Shown here: positions 26,170 through 34,636 of the stretch, one piece after another | How the letters are laid out: each line of letters opens with the position of its first letter | How positions within the stretch are numbered: position 1 is the first letter of the stretch | NCBI GenBank assembly: GCA_002706885.1 | Contig: PAKY01000031.1 | Coordinates: 1 to 57,932 of the forward strand | Source: Phycisphaerae bacterium | GTDB taxonomy: Bacteria; Planctomycetota; Phycisphaerae; Phycisphaerales; UBA1924 | Direction of reading: 5' to 3' | DNA length: 57,932 bases | Program-made: the position numbers and the translations under genes | The notes under the pieces: model-generated | What the model was told of the DNA's origin: nothing | The model's input: only the letters and a program-made list of their open reading frames with translations | Database searches by the model: none

Positions 26170-27045
26170 ATGGCGCAGGACCACCGCGTGCATCTCGACG
26201 CGTTCCACGGTCCGCTGGACCTGCTCCTGCACCTCATCCGGCGGCACGAGCTCGATATCCATGACATCCCGATCGCGGCCATCGCCGAGCAGTACCTCGC
26301 CTTCCTCGACGGGATCGAGCGGCTCGATATCGACACGGCGGGCGAGTTTCTCGTCACCGCGGCGACGCTGATGGAGATCAAGAGCCGGATGGTCGCGGCG
26401 CGGTCCGAGGGGGCGAGCGGCGAGGACGCGGCTCGCGCGGCGAACGCCGGCATCGAGAAGGACGATCCGCGGTACGAGCTGGTTCAGCAACTTCTCGAAT
26501 ACAAGCGGTTCCGCGATTCGGCCGACGAGCTCGAGCGGCGGCGCGAGGCGTGGATGAGGCGGACGGCCGTGGCGCCGATCGGGGTTCATTCGGCCGAACT
26601 CCGAGCCGCGTTTGAGGCGATGAACGACGAGCTTGATCTCGACGACGTCGGCCTGAGCGACATCGTCGAGGCCTTCGCTCGGATCGCGGCGACGGTGAAC
26701 CTCGATCGCATCGGCGAGCACGAGGTGATGGACGACGACACGCCGATCGAGCTCCACGCCGCGGACCTCGTCGACCGGCTCGAGCGGGAGACGGGCGGTC
26801 AGCTCGCGCTGTTCGGGGTGCTCGAGGGGCGGACGCGGCGGGAGATGATCGGCGTCCTCCTTGCCCTGCTCGACCTGGTGCGGCAGGGGCGGGTGACGTT
26901 CGACCAAGCCCAGCTCGGCGGTCATTCTCCGATCACGATCCGCCTTCGCGAGGAAGCCGAGCGGGCGCGTGAGGGCGCGGAGGACGCCGCCGAATTCGGT
27001 GGGGGCGAGGCCGCGGTGAGCGAAGCCGGGGCCGAGGGCGCCTAA
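26170..27045 (+). CDS. scpA: Segregation and condensation protein A (ScpA)
   Basis: 291-residue kleisin that bridges the SMC ATPase heads in the bacterial condensin. The N-terminus has the signature 'FHGPLDLLLHLIRRHELDIHDIPIAAIAEQYL', followed by 'GEFLVTAATLMEIKSRM'; a winged-helix C-terminus follows with 'FGVLEGRTRREMIGVLLALLDLV' and 'VTFDQAQLGG'. ATG 26170 starts directly before the signature; an upstream open frame to 25831 runs antisense through kdsD and is rejected. No ribosome-binding site is present. scpB and smc are not in the window. Confidence 0.95.
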   Translation: MAQDHRVHLDAFHGPLDLLLHLIRRHELDIHDIPIAAIAEQYLAFLDGIERLDIDTAGEFLVTAATLMEIKSRMVAARSEGASGEDAARAANAGIEKDDPRYELVQQLLEYKRFRDSADELERRREAWMRRTAVAPIGVHSAELRAAFEAMNDELDLDDVGLSDIVEAFARIAATVNLDRIGEHEVMDDDTPIELHAADLVDRLERETGGQLALFGVLEGRTRREMIGVLLALLDLVRQGRVTFDQAQLGGHSPITIRLREEAERAREGAEDAAEFGGGEAAVSEAGAEGA

Positions 27046-27174
27046 ACTCGGGCCCCGCGGGACTCTGCGGGACACATGCAGACGTTGGGGCGGGGCCGCC
27101 GTGGCTCGCGCTCCTGAACTCCCGCCGCGGGTGGCCATCCGTAGGCGGGCAGGACAGCGGAAGGAGCTTCTGCC

Positions 27175-27762
27175 ATGGCCAAGACCGTCAAGCTGTTGCT
27201 GACTGAGAACGTCGATAACCTCGGCATCGTCGGGGACGTCGTGAACGTGCGTCTGGGCTACGCCCGGAACTTCCTGCTCCCGCGCGACCTCGCCACGGTG
27301 CCGACCGAAGCGATGATCGCCGACCTCGCCGACAAGCGCAAGCAGGCCGAGGCCGATCTCGCCGAGCTGCGCAAGCGTCGTCAGGCGGCGATCCAGAAGA
27401 TCGACGGGCTCGAGATTACGATGTCGCGGTCGTGCAACGATCAGGGCCAGCTCTACGGCTCGGTGACGCAGCAGGACATCGCCTCGGCGTTGTCGGAGCT
27501 CGGCTTCGCCGTCAGGCCGCGCGAAGTGCGCCTCGCCCACACGATCAAGCGCGTCGACACGTTCGAGGTGCTCGTGAAGTTCGATACGGACCTCGAGGCG
27601 AACGTGAAGCTCTGGGTCGTTCCGGACCGCGAGCTCGACCTCGAGCGCGAGGAAGAGATGGAGTTCGACAACGAGGGCAACCTGATCGAGAAGAAGAAGT
27701 CCAAGCGGCCCGCCGCCGCCGAGGCCGCGAAGCAGCCCGAGGCCGAGCCGGCGGACGCCTGA
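27175..27762 (+). CDS. rplI: 50S ribosomal protein L9 with C-terminal extension
   Basis: 195-residue ribosomal protein bL9. The N-terminal rRNA-binding domain has 'VKLLLTENVDNLGIVGDVVNVRLGYARNFLLPRDLA', a long central helix follows, and the C-terminal domain has 'GQLYGSVTQQDIASAL'. Residues after about 155 are an extra Lys/Ala/Glu-rich tail ('EKKKSKRPAAAEAAKQPE'), against a family length near 150. ATG 27175 follows GGAAGGAG. It is followed by a strong bidirectional terminator. The usual neighbours rpsF, ssb and rpsR are absent here. Confidence 0.96.
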   Translation: MAKTVKLLLTENVDNLGIVGDVVNVRLGYARNFLLPRDLATVPTEAMIADLADKRKQAEADLAELRKRRQAAIQKIDGLEITMSRSCNDQGQLYGSVTQQDIASALSELGFAVRPREVRLAHTIKRVDTFEVLVKFDTDLEANVKLWVVPDRELDLEREEEMEFDNEGNLIEKKKSKRPAAAEAAKQPEAEPADA

Positions 27763-27797
27763 TCGATCGAGCGTTCGAACCGTGCCTGAATGAAAAG

Positions 27798-27824
27798 AGC
27801 CGGCCCGCGAGGGGCCGGCTTTTT
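27798..27824. terminator. Bidirectional rho-independent terminator
   Basis: Perfect nine-base stem AGCCGGCCC (27798-27806) and GGGCCGGCT (27812-27820) with loop GCGAG. The plus strand continues TTTTTCTTT; the minus strand continues CTCTTTTCAT. It lies between convergent rplI (plus) and the CvpA-like gene (minus) and serves both. Confidence 0.85.
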
Positions 27825-27867
27825 CTTTGCCATCGTCGGATGTCGTGGGCGATCCGCGGCGCGTCGT

Positions 27868-29640
27868 TTACTTCGCCTCGACCGGCGGGCTGAACTCGAT
27901 GATGCCGCGGTTGCCGAGGGTGAACGAGCGGATCTGCACGCCCTTTGACACGTAGAACAGCAGCTCGAGCTCCTGGTCGTCACGGATCTCGGTGAGGGCG
28001 ACGCCGTACTTGTCGCGGAGCTCGCTGAGGCTCCGGATCGGGTTGCCCGGGTCGATGCGGATCTCGATGTAGTCCTTGTCGCGGTAGATGTAGCCGATCG
28101 CGGGGTGGGCGACGCCGTTGGTGTCGACGAGCTGCGGGGGAAGGATGTTCGAGGCGGCTCGGACGGCCCGACCGAGCAGACTGCCCGGGCGACTCTGGCT
28201 CACGTCGAGCTGGACCATCACGCTGCGGCTGTCGACGAAGAAGCGTTCGATGCGGAGCTCGCGGCTGACGTCGTTGCGACCGCTGATCTCGCTCTGGAAG
28301 AACTTTTGGTTGCCGCTGACGATGCGGTTCTCACTGTCGACGTTCAGGCTGCCCTTCTGCGAGCTCTGGAACACGAAGCCGGCCTGATCGGAGATCTCAA
28401 GCCCGTCGGCAGGGCCGCGCCGGTTGTTCGATCCGGTCGAGCTGACGGTCGTGGCGAACTCGTTCTCGATGTTCTCGACCCGCGCGGTGCCGCCGCCGAG
28501 GTCGCCTCGGGCGATGGCGGAGACCAGGGTCGAAGCCGAGTCGAACGGCGCGAGTTCGATGCCCGAAACGTCGGTCCGGACGTTCTTCACGTACAGGAAC
28601 GCGGGCGTGTACCCGCTCGGCACGAAGAACTCGAACGTCATGTTGACTTCGCTCGCGGTCGAGACGCTCGACACGGGGAGGTCCGGCGCGTTGAGGCGCC
28701 ACCGACCCATGCCCTCGGCGTTGTCGGGGTCGGCCTGGCTGACCACCGCGTGCGGGTGGACCGTGATCTCGTCCCCGCTCGTGTTCTCGACGAGCAGGCG
28801 GAGCTGGCCGGCGGTCAGGACCACCTGGCCGAAGTCTTCCTTGGCGCCGGGGCCGAACGAGATGGTGTAGCCGTAGAGCTTGCCGGCGCCGGGGACCTCG
28901 CGGTCGAGGAGCATGACCTGCTGCTGACCCGCGCCATCGTCGTACGCGATGAGATCGCGCAGGGGGAGGTCCTGGGCCTGACCGACGACGAAGCCGCGCG
29001 TGACGTCGAAGTCCTCGGGCCTGATCGCGTTGCGGGTCTTGGTCTTGTAGCCGAGTTGGAGCGCGTAGCCCGCGGTCGAGAGGTCGGGATAGAGCTCGTC
29101 GAGGCTCCGGCTCGTGCGGAGCGTGTTGTCGCTCAGCATGCCGTAGAAGTTCGCGGTGACGCTCTCGGCCTGGATCCACAGGCCGCTGGCGCGGACGACG
29201 CTGCCGCCCGAGTCGTACTCGACGGGCTTGAAGCCCATGACGCCGCCCATGCGGAGGAAGCCGAGGGCGATGACGATGACGCCCGTGGTGAGGTAGGCGG
29301 AAACGAATCCGAGAACGCCGCCGCCTGCCATATCGACGGCGCTGGTGTTCCGGAGGTTGCCCGGGGCGATCTTGTCCATGAACGCGCGGAGCAGGAGCAG
29401 GCTGATCGCGAACGGTCCGAGGAGCGAGACGGTCCAGACCACGTTCTCAAAGAACTTGAAGAACCCGTCCGAGGGCGCGGCGCCGAGCAGGGCGTAGGCG
29501 AGCGGCTCCCAGACCGCGAAGGCGAACGCGCCTGCCACGATCGTGCAGAGCAGGTGGAGCAGCGCAGAGAAGAAGCCTGACCGTGCCCAGACCCAGGTGA
29601 TGCCCAGGATCTCGCCTATGACGATGATGTTGAAGATCAT
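27868..29640 (-). CDS. CvpA-like membrane protein with large extracytoplasmic domain
   Basis: 590 residues. The N-terminal ~140 residues carry four hydrophobic helices in CvpA-like arrangement ('IFNIIVIGEILGITWVWARSG', 'FENVVWTVSLLGPFAISLLLLR', 'DMAGGGVLGFVSAYLTTGVIVI'). The rest is soluble and strand-rich, probably outside the cytoplasm, with 'TFEFFVPSGYTPAFLYVKNV' and a C-terminal 'RSFTLGNRGIIEFSPP'. The large domain is unknown to me. ATG 29640 has AAGGGA eight bases upstream. It follows the GspE-like gene by 19 bases, so the two are very likely co-transcribed and may form one membrane complex. Confidence 0.85.
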   Translation of the reverse strand: MIFNIIVIGEILGITWVWARSGFFSALLHLLCTIVAGAFAFAVWEPLAYALLGAAPSDGFFKFFENVVWTVSLLGPFAISLLLLRAFMDKIAPGNLRNTSAVDMAGGGVLGFVSAYLTTGVIVIALGFLRMGGVMGFKPVEYDSGGSVVRASGLWIQAESVTANFYGMLSDNTLRTSRSLDELYPDLSTAGYALQLGYKTKTRNAIRPEDFDVTRGFVVGQAQDLPLRDLIAYDDGAGQQQVMLLDREVPGAGKLYGYTISFGPGAKEDFGQVVLTAGQLRLLVENTSGDEITVHPHAVVSQADPDNAEGMGRWRLNAPDLPVSSVSTASEVNMTFEFFVPSGYTPAFLYVKNVRTDVSGIELAPFDSASTLVSAIARGDLGGGTARVENIENEFATTVSSTGSNNRRGPADGLEISDQAGFVFQSSQKGSLNVDSENRIVSGNQKFFQSEISGRNDVSRELRIERFFVDSRSVMVQLDVSQSRPGSLLGRAVRAASNILPPQLVDTNGVAHPAIGYIYRDKDYIEIRIDPGNPIRSLSELRDKYGVALTEIRDDQELELLFYVSKGVQIRSFTLGNRGIIEFSPPVEAK

Positions 29641-29659
29641 GCGTTGTTCCCTTCGCGGC

Positions 29660-31381
29660 TCAGGCCGCCTCCTCCGGGGGTCGCTTCTTCGGCTGCTGAC
29701 CGCCCGAAGAGGTCACGCGGGTGATTTCCTCGATGCTCGTGAGACCCTCCGCCGCGCGCCGGAGCGCGACCTGGCTCAGCGTGGGGAGCCCACGCTTCTT
29801 CCAGAGGGCGCGGAGGCCGGTCCAGTCCTGATTGCTGATCGCTTCCTTCTCCTCCGTCCCGATCGGGAAGAACTCGAAGAACGCGATCTGGCCGTCGAAC
29901 CCCGTCCCGTTGCAGACGGGGCAGGTCTCGGGCTTGTTGCGGATGAGGACCTGGCCGCCCTTCTTATAGAGCTGCTTGACCTTGTCCGCGGGCAGTCCGA
30001 GCTTCGCCAGCATCTCGGCGGGCGGCTGGTACGGCACCCGGCAGTTCGTGCAGAGCTTGCGGGCGAGCTTCTGGGCCATCACCGCGCGCAGCGGCTTGGC
30101 CGCATTGGAGGCGTCGCCAGTGGCCTTGGCGAAGAACTGAACGGCGGTAAGAGCCGCGTCGGCGCGGATGGAGAGGTAGACGCGTGTGCGATCGACCTCC
30201 GCACGCGCGATCTCCTTGGCCGTGTCTTCGTCGGGGAGTTCGGCGACCGCGACCACATCAGGATCGCGGCGGAGGATCGAGCGGAGCGTTGTTGAATACT
30301 CGACGCCCTCAGAGCCCGGCTCAAACTTGACCTGCCTGATGCCCTCGAGCGGCGCCTCGGGCTCGACCTCGACCGTCTGCACGTTCTCGGTGTAGGCGTC
30401 GTGGGTGCCGGCGGCGGCGTACAGCGTGGTCGTCGCGCCCTGCAAAGGCTTGGCGCCGAGCAGGATGAGCCCACCCTCCGCGAGCTGTTCGAACGCCTCT
30501 CGCTGCGCCGTGAGCAGGCCCAGGTCCGCGAACGGCTTTCTGACCGACTGCGCCGGGTTGAGCTTCAGGTTGACGCGCATCCCTCCACGAACGCCCGAAG
30601 AGGTTACCCGAACGGTGGTGGGACGCTCCTGGTAGACCACGACGCAGTCCGCGGAAAGCTTTCGGCGCCGATCCTCGATGTCGAGTTCGGCGCAGGACTT
30701 CCAGAAGTCCATGATCTTGATGGCTTGGGCCGCGGGGAACTGGTCGCCCGCGACGTACACGCCGTCGACGAGCATGCGAACGCCGTAGACACCTTCTTTG
30801 CCTGCGGGCAGAATGTCGAACTGGCTCGCGCGGTGCTCCATCGCCTTCGCGTAGACGGCCTCCGCCGCGACACGCGTCTCGAACTCTGGGGTTTCCTTCT
30901 GCGGCGGCGTAAGCTTCGCGCCGCTGGGCTTCTTGATCTCGAGGCTGACGCTCGCCTGCTGCCTCGCGGCGCTCTTGGCCTTGCGGGCCTCGGCGAACTT
31001 CGAGAAATCGATCTTCAGGCGGGCGTGCTCGGGCACGTTCTCGTCCTGGTTCGCGATGACAACGAAGGCGCCGATGTCCGCGCCGAGCACGAGCAGCACC
31101 GCGAGGAACGCGACTAGGAAGCCCCACCACGCGGGGATCGGGATCAGGAACGCGACGGCGAGGGCGACGCAGCCCGCGACGCTGTGGATCGCGGCCCATT
31201 TCTCCTGACCGAGAAAGAACCGTCCCGCGTGCTTGTCGAACACGCTCGAGACGAGCCATGCCCACGGCGCGAACGGGAGGAGCAGGATCAGCGCCTTCCA
31301 CCACGAGACCAGCACCGCCGGATCGGCTGTGACGGCGAGGCGCAGCGGCGCGAGGGCAATCGGATGGCTCGGATCGAACAC
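29660..31381 (-). CDS. Membrane-anchored GspE/PilB-like protein with degenerate ATPase site
   Basis: 573 residues. Two or three N-terminal membrane helices ('LLLPFAPWAWLVSSVF', 'SVAGCVALAVAFLIPIPAWWGFLVAFLAVLL') precede a GspE/PilB-type core. Walker A is ruined: residues 309-319 read GAKPLQGATTT, with Ala316 where the essential Lys should be. The Walker B region reads 'DPDVVAVAELPDEDTA' against the usual DPDVIMVGEIRDLETA, and the His box is 'SIRADAA'. The zinc module is kept (CTNC and CPVC, followed by 'NGTGFDGQIAFFEFFP'). The fold is clearly GspE-like, but ATP hydrolysis is doubtful. GTG 31381 has AGAGGA upstream. pilT lies 85 bases upstream. Confidence 0.9.
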   Translation of the reverse strand: MFDPSHPIALAPLRLAVTADPAVLVSWWKALILLLPFAPWAWLVSSVFDKHAGRFFLGQEKWAAIHSVAGCVALAVAFLIPIPAWWGFLVAFLAVLLVLGADIGAFVVIANQDENVPEHARLKIDFSKFAEARKAKSAARQQASVSLEIKKPSGAKLTPPQKETPEFETRVAAEAVYAKAMEHRASQFDILPAGKEGVYGVRMLVDGVYVAGDQFPAAQAIKIMDFWKSCAELDIEDRRRKLSADCVVVYQERPTTVRVTSSGVRGGMRVNLKLNPAQSVRKPFADLGLLTAQREAFEQLAEGGLILLGAKPLQGATTTLYAAAGTHDAYTENVQTVEVEPEAPLEGIRQVKFEPGSEGVEYSTTLRSILRRDPDVVAVAELPDEDTAKEIARAEVDRTRVYLSIRADAALTAVQFFAKATGDASNAAKPLRAVMAQKLARKLCTNCRVPYQPPAEMLAKLGLPADKVKQLYKKGGQVLIRNKPETCPVCNGTGFDGQIAFFEFFPIGTEEKEAISNQDWTGLRALWKKRGLPTLSQVALRRAAEGLTSIEEITRVTSSGGQQPKKRPPEEAA

Positions 31382-31466
31382 GGCGTCCTCTCTTGCGTGG
31401 CTGGCGTGCGAGCCCGCGCGGGGTGGGAGCGGGGGGCCAAGGGTATCGCCTCGGCCGAGGCGCGGC

Positions 31467-32627
31467 TCAGCCGAGCTTCTTGAGCCGCATCTGGAGCTCG
31501 TCGGCGTTCGGCGTGGCTTCCATCGCGACCCGGAGGTGGATCATCTCGCTCTCGACGAGGTTCACGAGCGACTGGTTGAAATCGAGCATGCCCGTCTGCT
31601 GGGCCTCGATCGACTTGAGGTACTCGCGGAGATCGCCCTCTCGCCCCTCGAGCACGTGCTTGCGCACAACGCTGTTGTTGATGAGGATCTCGAGCGCCGG
31701 GATGCGGTGGATGTTCTCGTGGAGCGTCGGCAGAAGCTTCTGGTAGACGAACGCCCGCATCTGATAGCCAAGGATCCGGCGCACCTGCTCGACCTCCTCC
31801 TGCGGGAAGAGGCCGTAGATACGGCTGAACGTCTGGAGCGTGCTCGACGCGTGGATCGTTCCGAACACGAGGTGACCCGTCTCCGCGGCGTGCAGCGCGG
31901 CCTCGAACGTCTCCTGGTCACGCATCTCGCCGACGAGCACGATGTCCGGGTTCTCACGGACAAGCGCCCGGAGCGCGATCTTGAAGTCCAGGCAGTCGAT
32001 GCCGATCTCACGCTGGTTGATCGTCGCCTTCTTGTCAGTGAAGATGTACTCGATCGGATCCTCGATCGTCAGGATGTGTACGTTCTTCCGCTGATTGACG
32101 TAGTCGAGCATCGACGCGATCGTCGTCGACTTGCCCGAGCCCGTGACGCCGCAGAGCAGCACGATGCCCTGTGGCTGCATCGCGATCTCCGACATCGCCG
32201 GCGGGAGGCCGAGCTTCTCGAACGGGAGGATGTTGCTCGTGATGCGACGCGCCGCGACCGAGAGCTTGCCGCGCGCCTGGAAGAGGTTCACGCGAAAACG
32301 CGTGTCCTCGTTGTAGTCGTACGCGAAGTCGACCGACCCGAACTTGTGCAGGTCGGCCTTCTGCTCCTCGGTGAGGATGTGATCGCAGATCTTCCGCCAT
32401 TCCTCGATCGAGACCGGCTCGGTGTCGAGCTTCTTCAGCGATCCCTTGATGCGCAGCGCGGGCGGCTGATCGGTCTTCATGATCAGGTCGGACGCTTCGA
32501 GCTTGATGGTGGCCTTGAGGAAGTCGCCCCAGCGCGTCGCGTGCGGGTCCTTCTTCTCCATCGGCGCAGCGCTCACGTGCCCCGTGTGGCTGACCGTCTC
32601 CTGCACACCGACCTCGGCAACACTCAT
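31467..32627 (-). CDS. pilT: Twitching motility ATPase PilT
   Basis: 386-residue hexameric retraction ATPase of type IV pili or related systems. Walker A 'GVTGSGKSTTIASML' is intact, as are the Asp box 'ILTIEDPIEYIF', Walker B 'NPDIVLVGEMRDQETF' and the His box 'HLVFGTIHASS'. The 'QRLLPTL'-type end is present as 'YQKLLPTL'. ATG 32627 has AGGAG eight bases upstream; a longer frame to 32762 is rejected. No pilin, PilC or secretin gene is in the window; the downstream partner is the degenerate GspE-like gene. Confidence 0.94.
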   Translation of the reverse strand: MSVAEVGVQETVSHTGHVSAAPMEKKDPHATRWGDFLKATIKLEASDLIMKTDQPPALRIKGSLKKLDTEPVSIEEWRKICDHILTEEQKADLHKFGSVDFAYDYNEDTRFRVNLFQARGKLSVAARRITSNILPFEKLGLPPAMSEIAMQPQGIVLLCGVTGSGKSTTIASMLDYVNQRKNVHILTIEDPIEYIFTDKKATINQREIGIDCLDFKIALRALVRENPDIVLVGEMRDQETFEAALHAAETGHLVFGTIHASSTLQTFSRIYGLFPQEEVEQVRRILGYQMRAFVYQKLLPTLHENIHRIPALEILINNSVVRKHVLEGREGDLREYLKSIEAQQTGMLDFNQSLVNLVESEMIHLRVAMEATPNADELQMRLKKLG

Positions 32628-32761
32628 CCCACACGCTCCTTTCGGCGTCTGCTGGAACACGCGCCGCACTCGTGTCGGTCCCGCCAAACGCCCGCTGGGG
32701 CGCCCCACCGGCGGGCCGGGGCGGTGCGCGTTGTTCCAATCGACAGGGTAACCACAAGACA

Positions 32762-32785
32762 CCGCCCGGGCGATGACCCGGGCGG
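32762..32785 (-). terminator. Stem-loop terminator after the sigma-70 gene
   Basis: CCGCCCGGG (32762-32770) pairs perfectly with CCCGGGCGG (32777-32785) across a six-base loop. Read on the minus strand it is followed by TGTCTTGTGG, only moderately T-rich. It lies between the sigma-70 gene and pilT. Confidence 0.5.
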
Positions 32786-32804
32786 CGATGACGAATCGGA
32801 TTTT

Positions 32805-32828
32805 CGCGTCGACGCGTCGACGCGTCGG
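32805..32828. repeat. Three tandem copies of an 8-base repeat
   Basis: CGCGTCGA, CGCGTCGA, CGCGTCGG in tandem, just beyond the sigma-70 stop codon. Each pair of units contains the palindrome GTCGAC. No function is known. Confidence 0.6.
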
Positions 32829-32840
32829 CGCCCTTCGCGT

Positions 32841-33899
32841 TCAGCCGGCGGCGACCGGCTCGCGAGCTTCCTCGTTCTGAGGATCGCGGAGGAACTTGGC
32901 CTCGAGCTCGACGCGGATCTTCTCCATGGCCTTGTTCTGGATCTGACGCACGCGTTCCTTCGTGACGCCGATGATCTGGCCGACCTGCTCAAGCGTCATG
33001 GGCTTCTCGGCTCCGCTCTCGAGACCGAAGCGGTGCTCGATGACGGTCCGCTCGACCTCGGTCAGGTCGGCGCGGTTGTCCATGACGATCGTGCGAACCT
33101 CGTCCGCCGCGTCCTTCTCGAAGTCGGCCCGCTTGGTCTCGAGGAAGTTCGACTTCTCGAGCTTGGGGTCGAAGTCGGTCGGGAAGCGCTGGCGGTACTT
33201 GCTCAGCTTCATGCCCTGGCGGCTGAAGGCCTTGAGGATGGCGCGGCACGCGTAGGTCGAGAACTTGTACCCACGGCCCGCGTCGAACTTGTCGACGGCG
33301 CGGAGGAGGGCCATGTTGCCCTCGCTCACGAGGTCCGCGAAGTCCACCTCGCTCATACGGGTCCGCTTCGCCATCGCGAGGACGAGCGCGAGGTTCGTCT
33401 CGGCGATCTGCTCGCGGATCCGGTCGGCGCGGCGATACCACCCCAGGATCTCCTGGGCCTGTTCGCCCGTCGGCTTCTTGTCGGGGCGTGCCCAGATGTC
33501 GTCCTGGAGCAGGCGGACCCGGTGACGGGCGTAGTTGAACTGGTGGAAGAGCACCTTCTCTTCGGCGCCCGTCAGGATGACCTGCTGCGTCGATTTCACC
33601 GTACGGGTACGGCTCGACGAGCTGATGTCATCCATGACCGGGTGGTACCAGGTCGTGTCCGGCTTCTGAATGTCCGGAACTTCCTCGTAGATCTTGTGCT
33701 CGGCTTCATCCTCATAGAACGCCTCGCTATCGATGTAGTCCTGAGGCTTCTGAAGGATCTGCTTCAGCAGTCGCTCATCGCGCAGCGACAGCTTGCGGCG
33801 CGACGCCGTTGGCGCCGAACCGCCCTGAGCGGTCGTCCCGCCCACCTGATGGCGGCGGCGGGCCTGATCGAGGGGGCTGGGGTTGCGGCGAGGGGTCAC
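32841..33899 (-). CDS. Sigma-70 family RNA polymerase sigma factor
   Basis: 352 residues. Region 2 has 'IAETNLALVLAMAKRTR', 'FADLVSEGNMALLRAVDKFDAGRGYKFSTYACRAILKAF'. Region 4 has 'ERTVIEHRFGLESG', 'MTLEQVGQIIGVTKERVRQIQNKAMEKIR', matching primary-like sigma factors. There is no region 1.1. The first ~110 residues are family-specific, with a basic start and an acidic stretch ('DSEAFYEDEAEHKIYEEV'). It resembles the RpoD/SigB-like group 2 factors. GTG 33899 has AAGGA eight bases upstream. The 737-base upstream gap could hold several promoters. Confidence 0.92.
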   Translation of the reverse strand: MTPRRNPSPLDQARRRHQVGGTTAQGGSAPTASRRKLSLRDERLLKQILQKPQDYIDSEAFYEDEAEHKIYEEVPDIQKPDTTWYHPVMDDISSSSRTRTVKSTQQVILTGAEEKVLFHQFNYARHRVRLLQDDIWARPDKKPTGEQAQEILGWYRRADRIREQIAETNLALVLAMAKRTRMSEVDFADLVSEGNMALLRAVDKFDAGRGYKFSTYACRAILKAFSRQGMKLSKYRQRFPTDFDPKLEKSNFLETKRADFEKDAADEVRTIVMDNRADLTEVERTVIEHRFGLESGAEKPMTLEQVGQIIGVTKERVRQIQNKAMEKIRVELEAKFLRDPQNEEAREPVAAG

Positions 33900-34636
33900 T
33901 ATCGAGTCCTTCCTTAAGGGCCCCGCTGGCTGTTCCTGCGGGCCGGAATCGCTGAGCCGGCTTTCCGTCCGTTCCACTCGGGCGGGCCCTGACATTCAGC
34001 GGGGTGTCGACTGTCGTACTTCCTGTTCAGTCTGCCTTCGTCGCGGGGCGTGTCGCCCGGCGGTGTCTTCGCGTCAACGAACCGTCGGGAGGCGCCCATA
34101 CGCTGATCGTCATCAGCGGTTCCCAGCGCAACCCAACGACTCGCTCTGTCGCCCCTCGCGTGCCACGGATCTCTCCGGTCACTGCGTGTCTCCCATCAGG
34201 CCGATTCCTCAGCCACCGACTGGACCACGCGGGGAGGTTCCAAAGCGTGCGGGCCCGGCATCCTTCGCATCGGGCCACACGTCTATCTACATACGGATTT
34301 CGCTGCCAGAATGTTTCCCGTGCCAGACCTGATTCGGGCGTCGAAAACATTCGCGCTTCGCGGACTCCGCCGCTCGCCAACGATTCCAAACGACTGCTCA
34401 CTCCACCAAGTAAACACCGAATTTGCCGTCGAGTTATTGGGCTATTGCCTGTCTCGCCGCAAAATCAGGCGAACCGCGAGGCTAACACACTTGTCGGGGT
34501 TCGTCAAGCCGACGCTCGACACTTTCCCCCGATAAGAACCGTCCGGCGGTGAAAGAACACTCATCGGACCTCACACATAGACTTACCCCTCAACGCATTC
34601 ACCCCCTTTCAGGCCGTTTTCTGAGGAGCGCCACCC
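33900..34636. other. 737-base gap between divergent sigma factor and superoxide dismutase genes
   Basis: The only gene-free stretch above 300 bases. Base composition is less GC-rich than the genes, especially about 34270-34470. Open frames exist on both strands but have poor codon use, no ribosome-binding site and no recognisable protein. No tRNA, riboswitch or convincing -35/-10 pair was found by eye. It probably holds the promoters of both flanking genes and a long sigma factor leader. Confidence 0.5.

Noticed and set aside
31233-33917. 894-residue plus-strand frame across pilT and the sigma factor gene
   Set aside because: Antisense to two well-identified genes; Leu/Arg/Val/Asp-biased shadow.
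34004-34552. 182-residue plus-strand frame in the long gap (and a 124-residue minus-strand frame at 34027-34401)
   Set aside because: Poor codon use, no ribosome-binding site, low-complexity Arg/Pro/Ser content and no recognisable fold.
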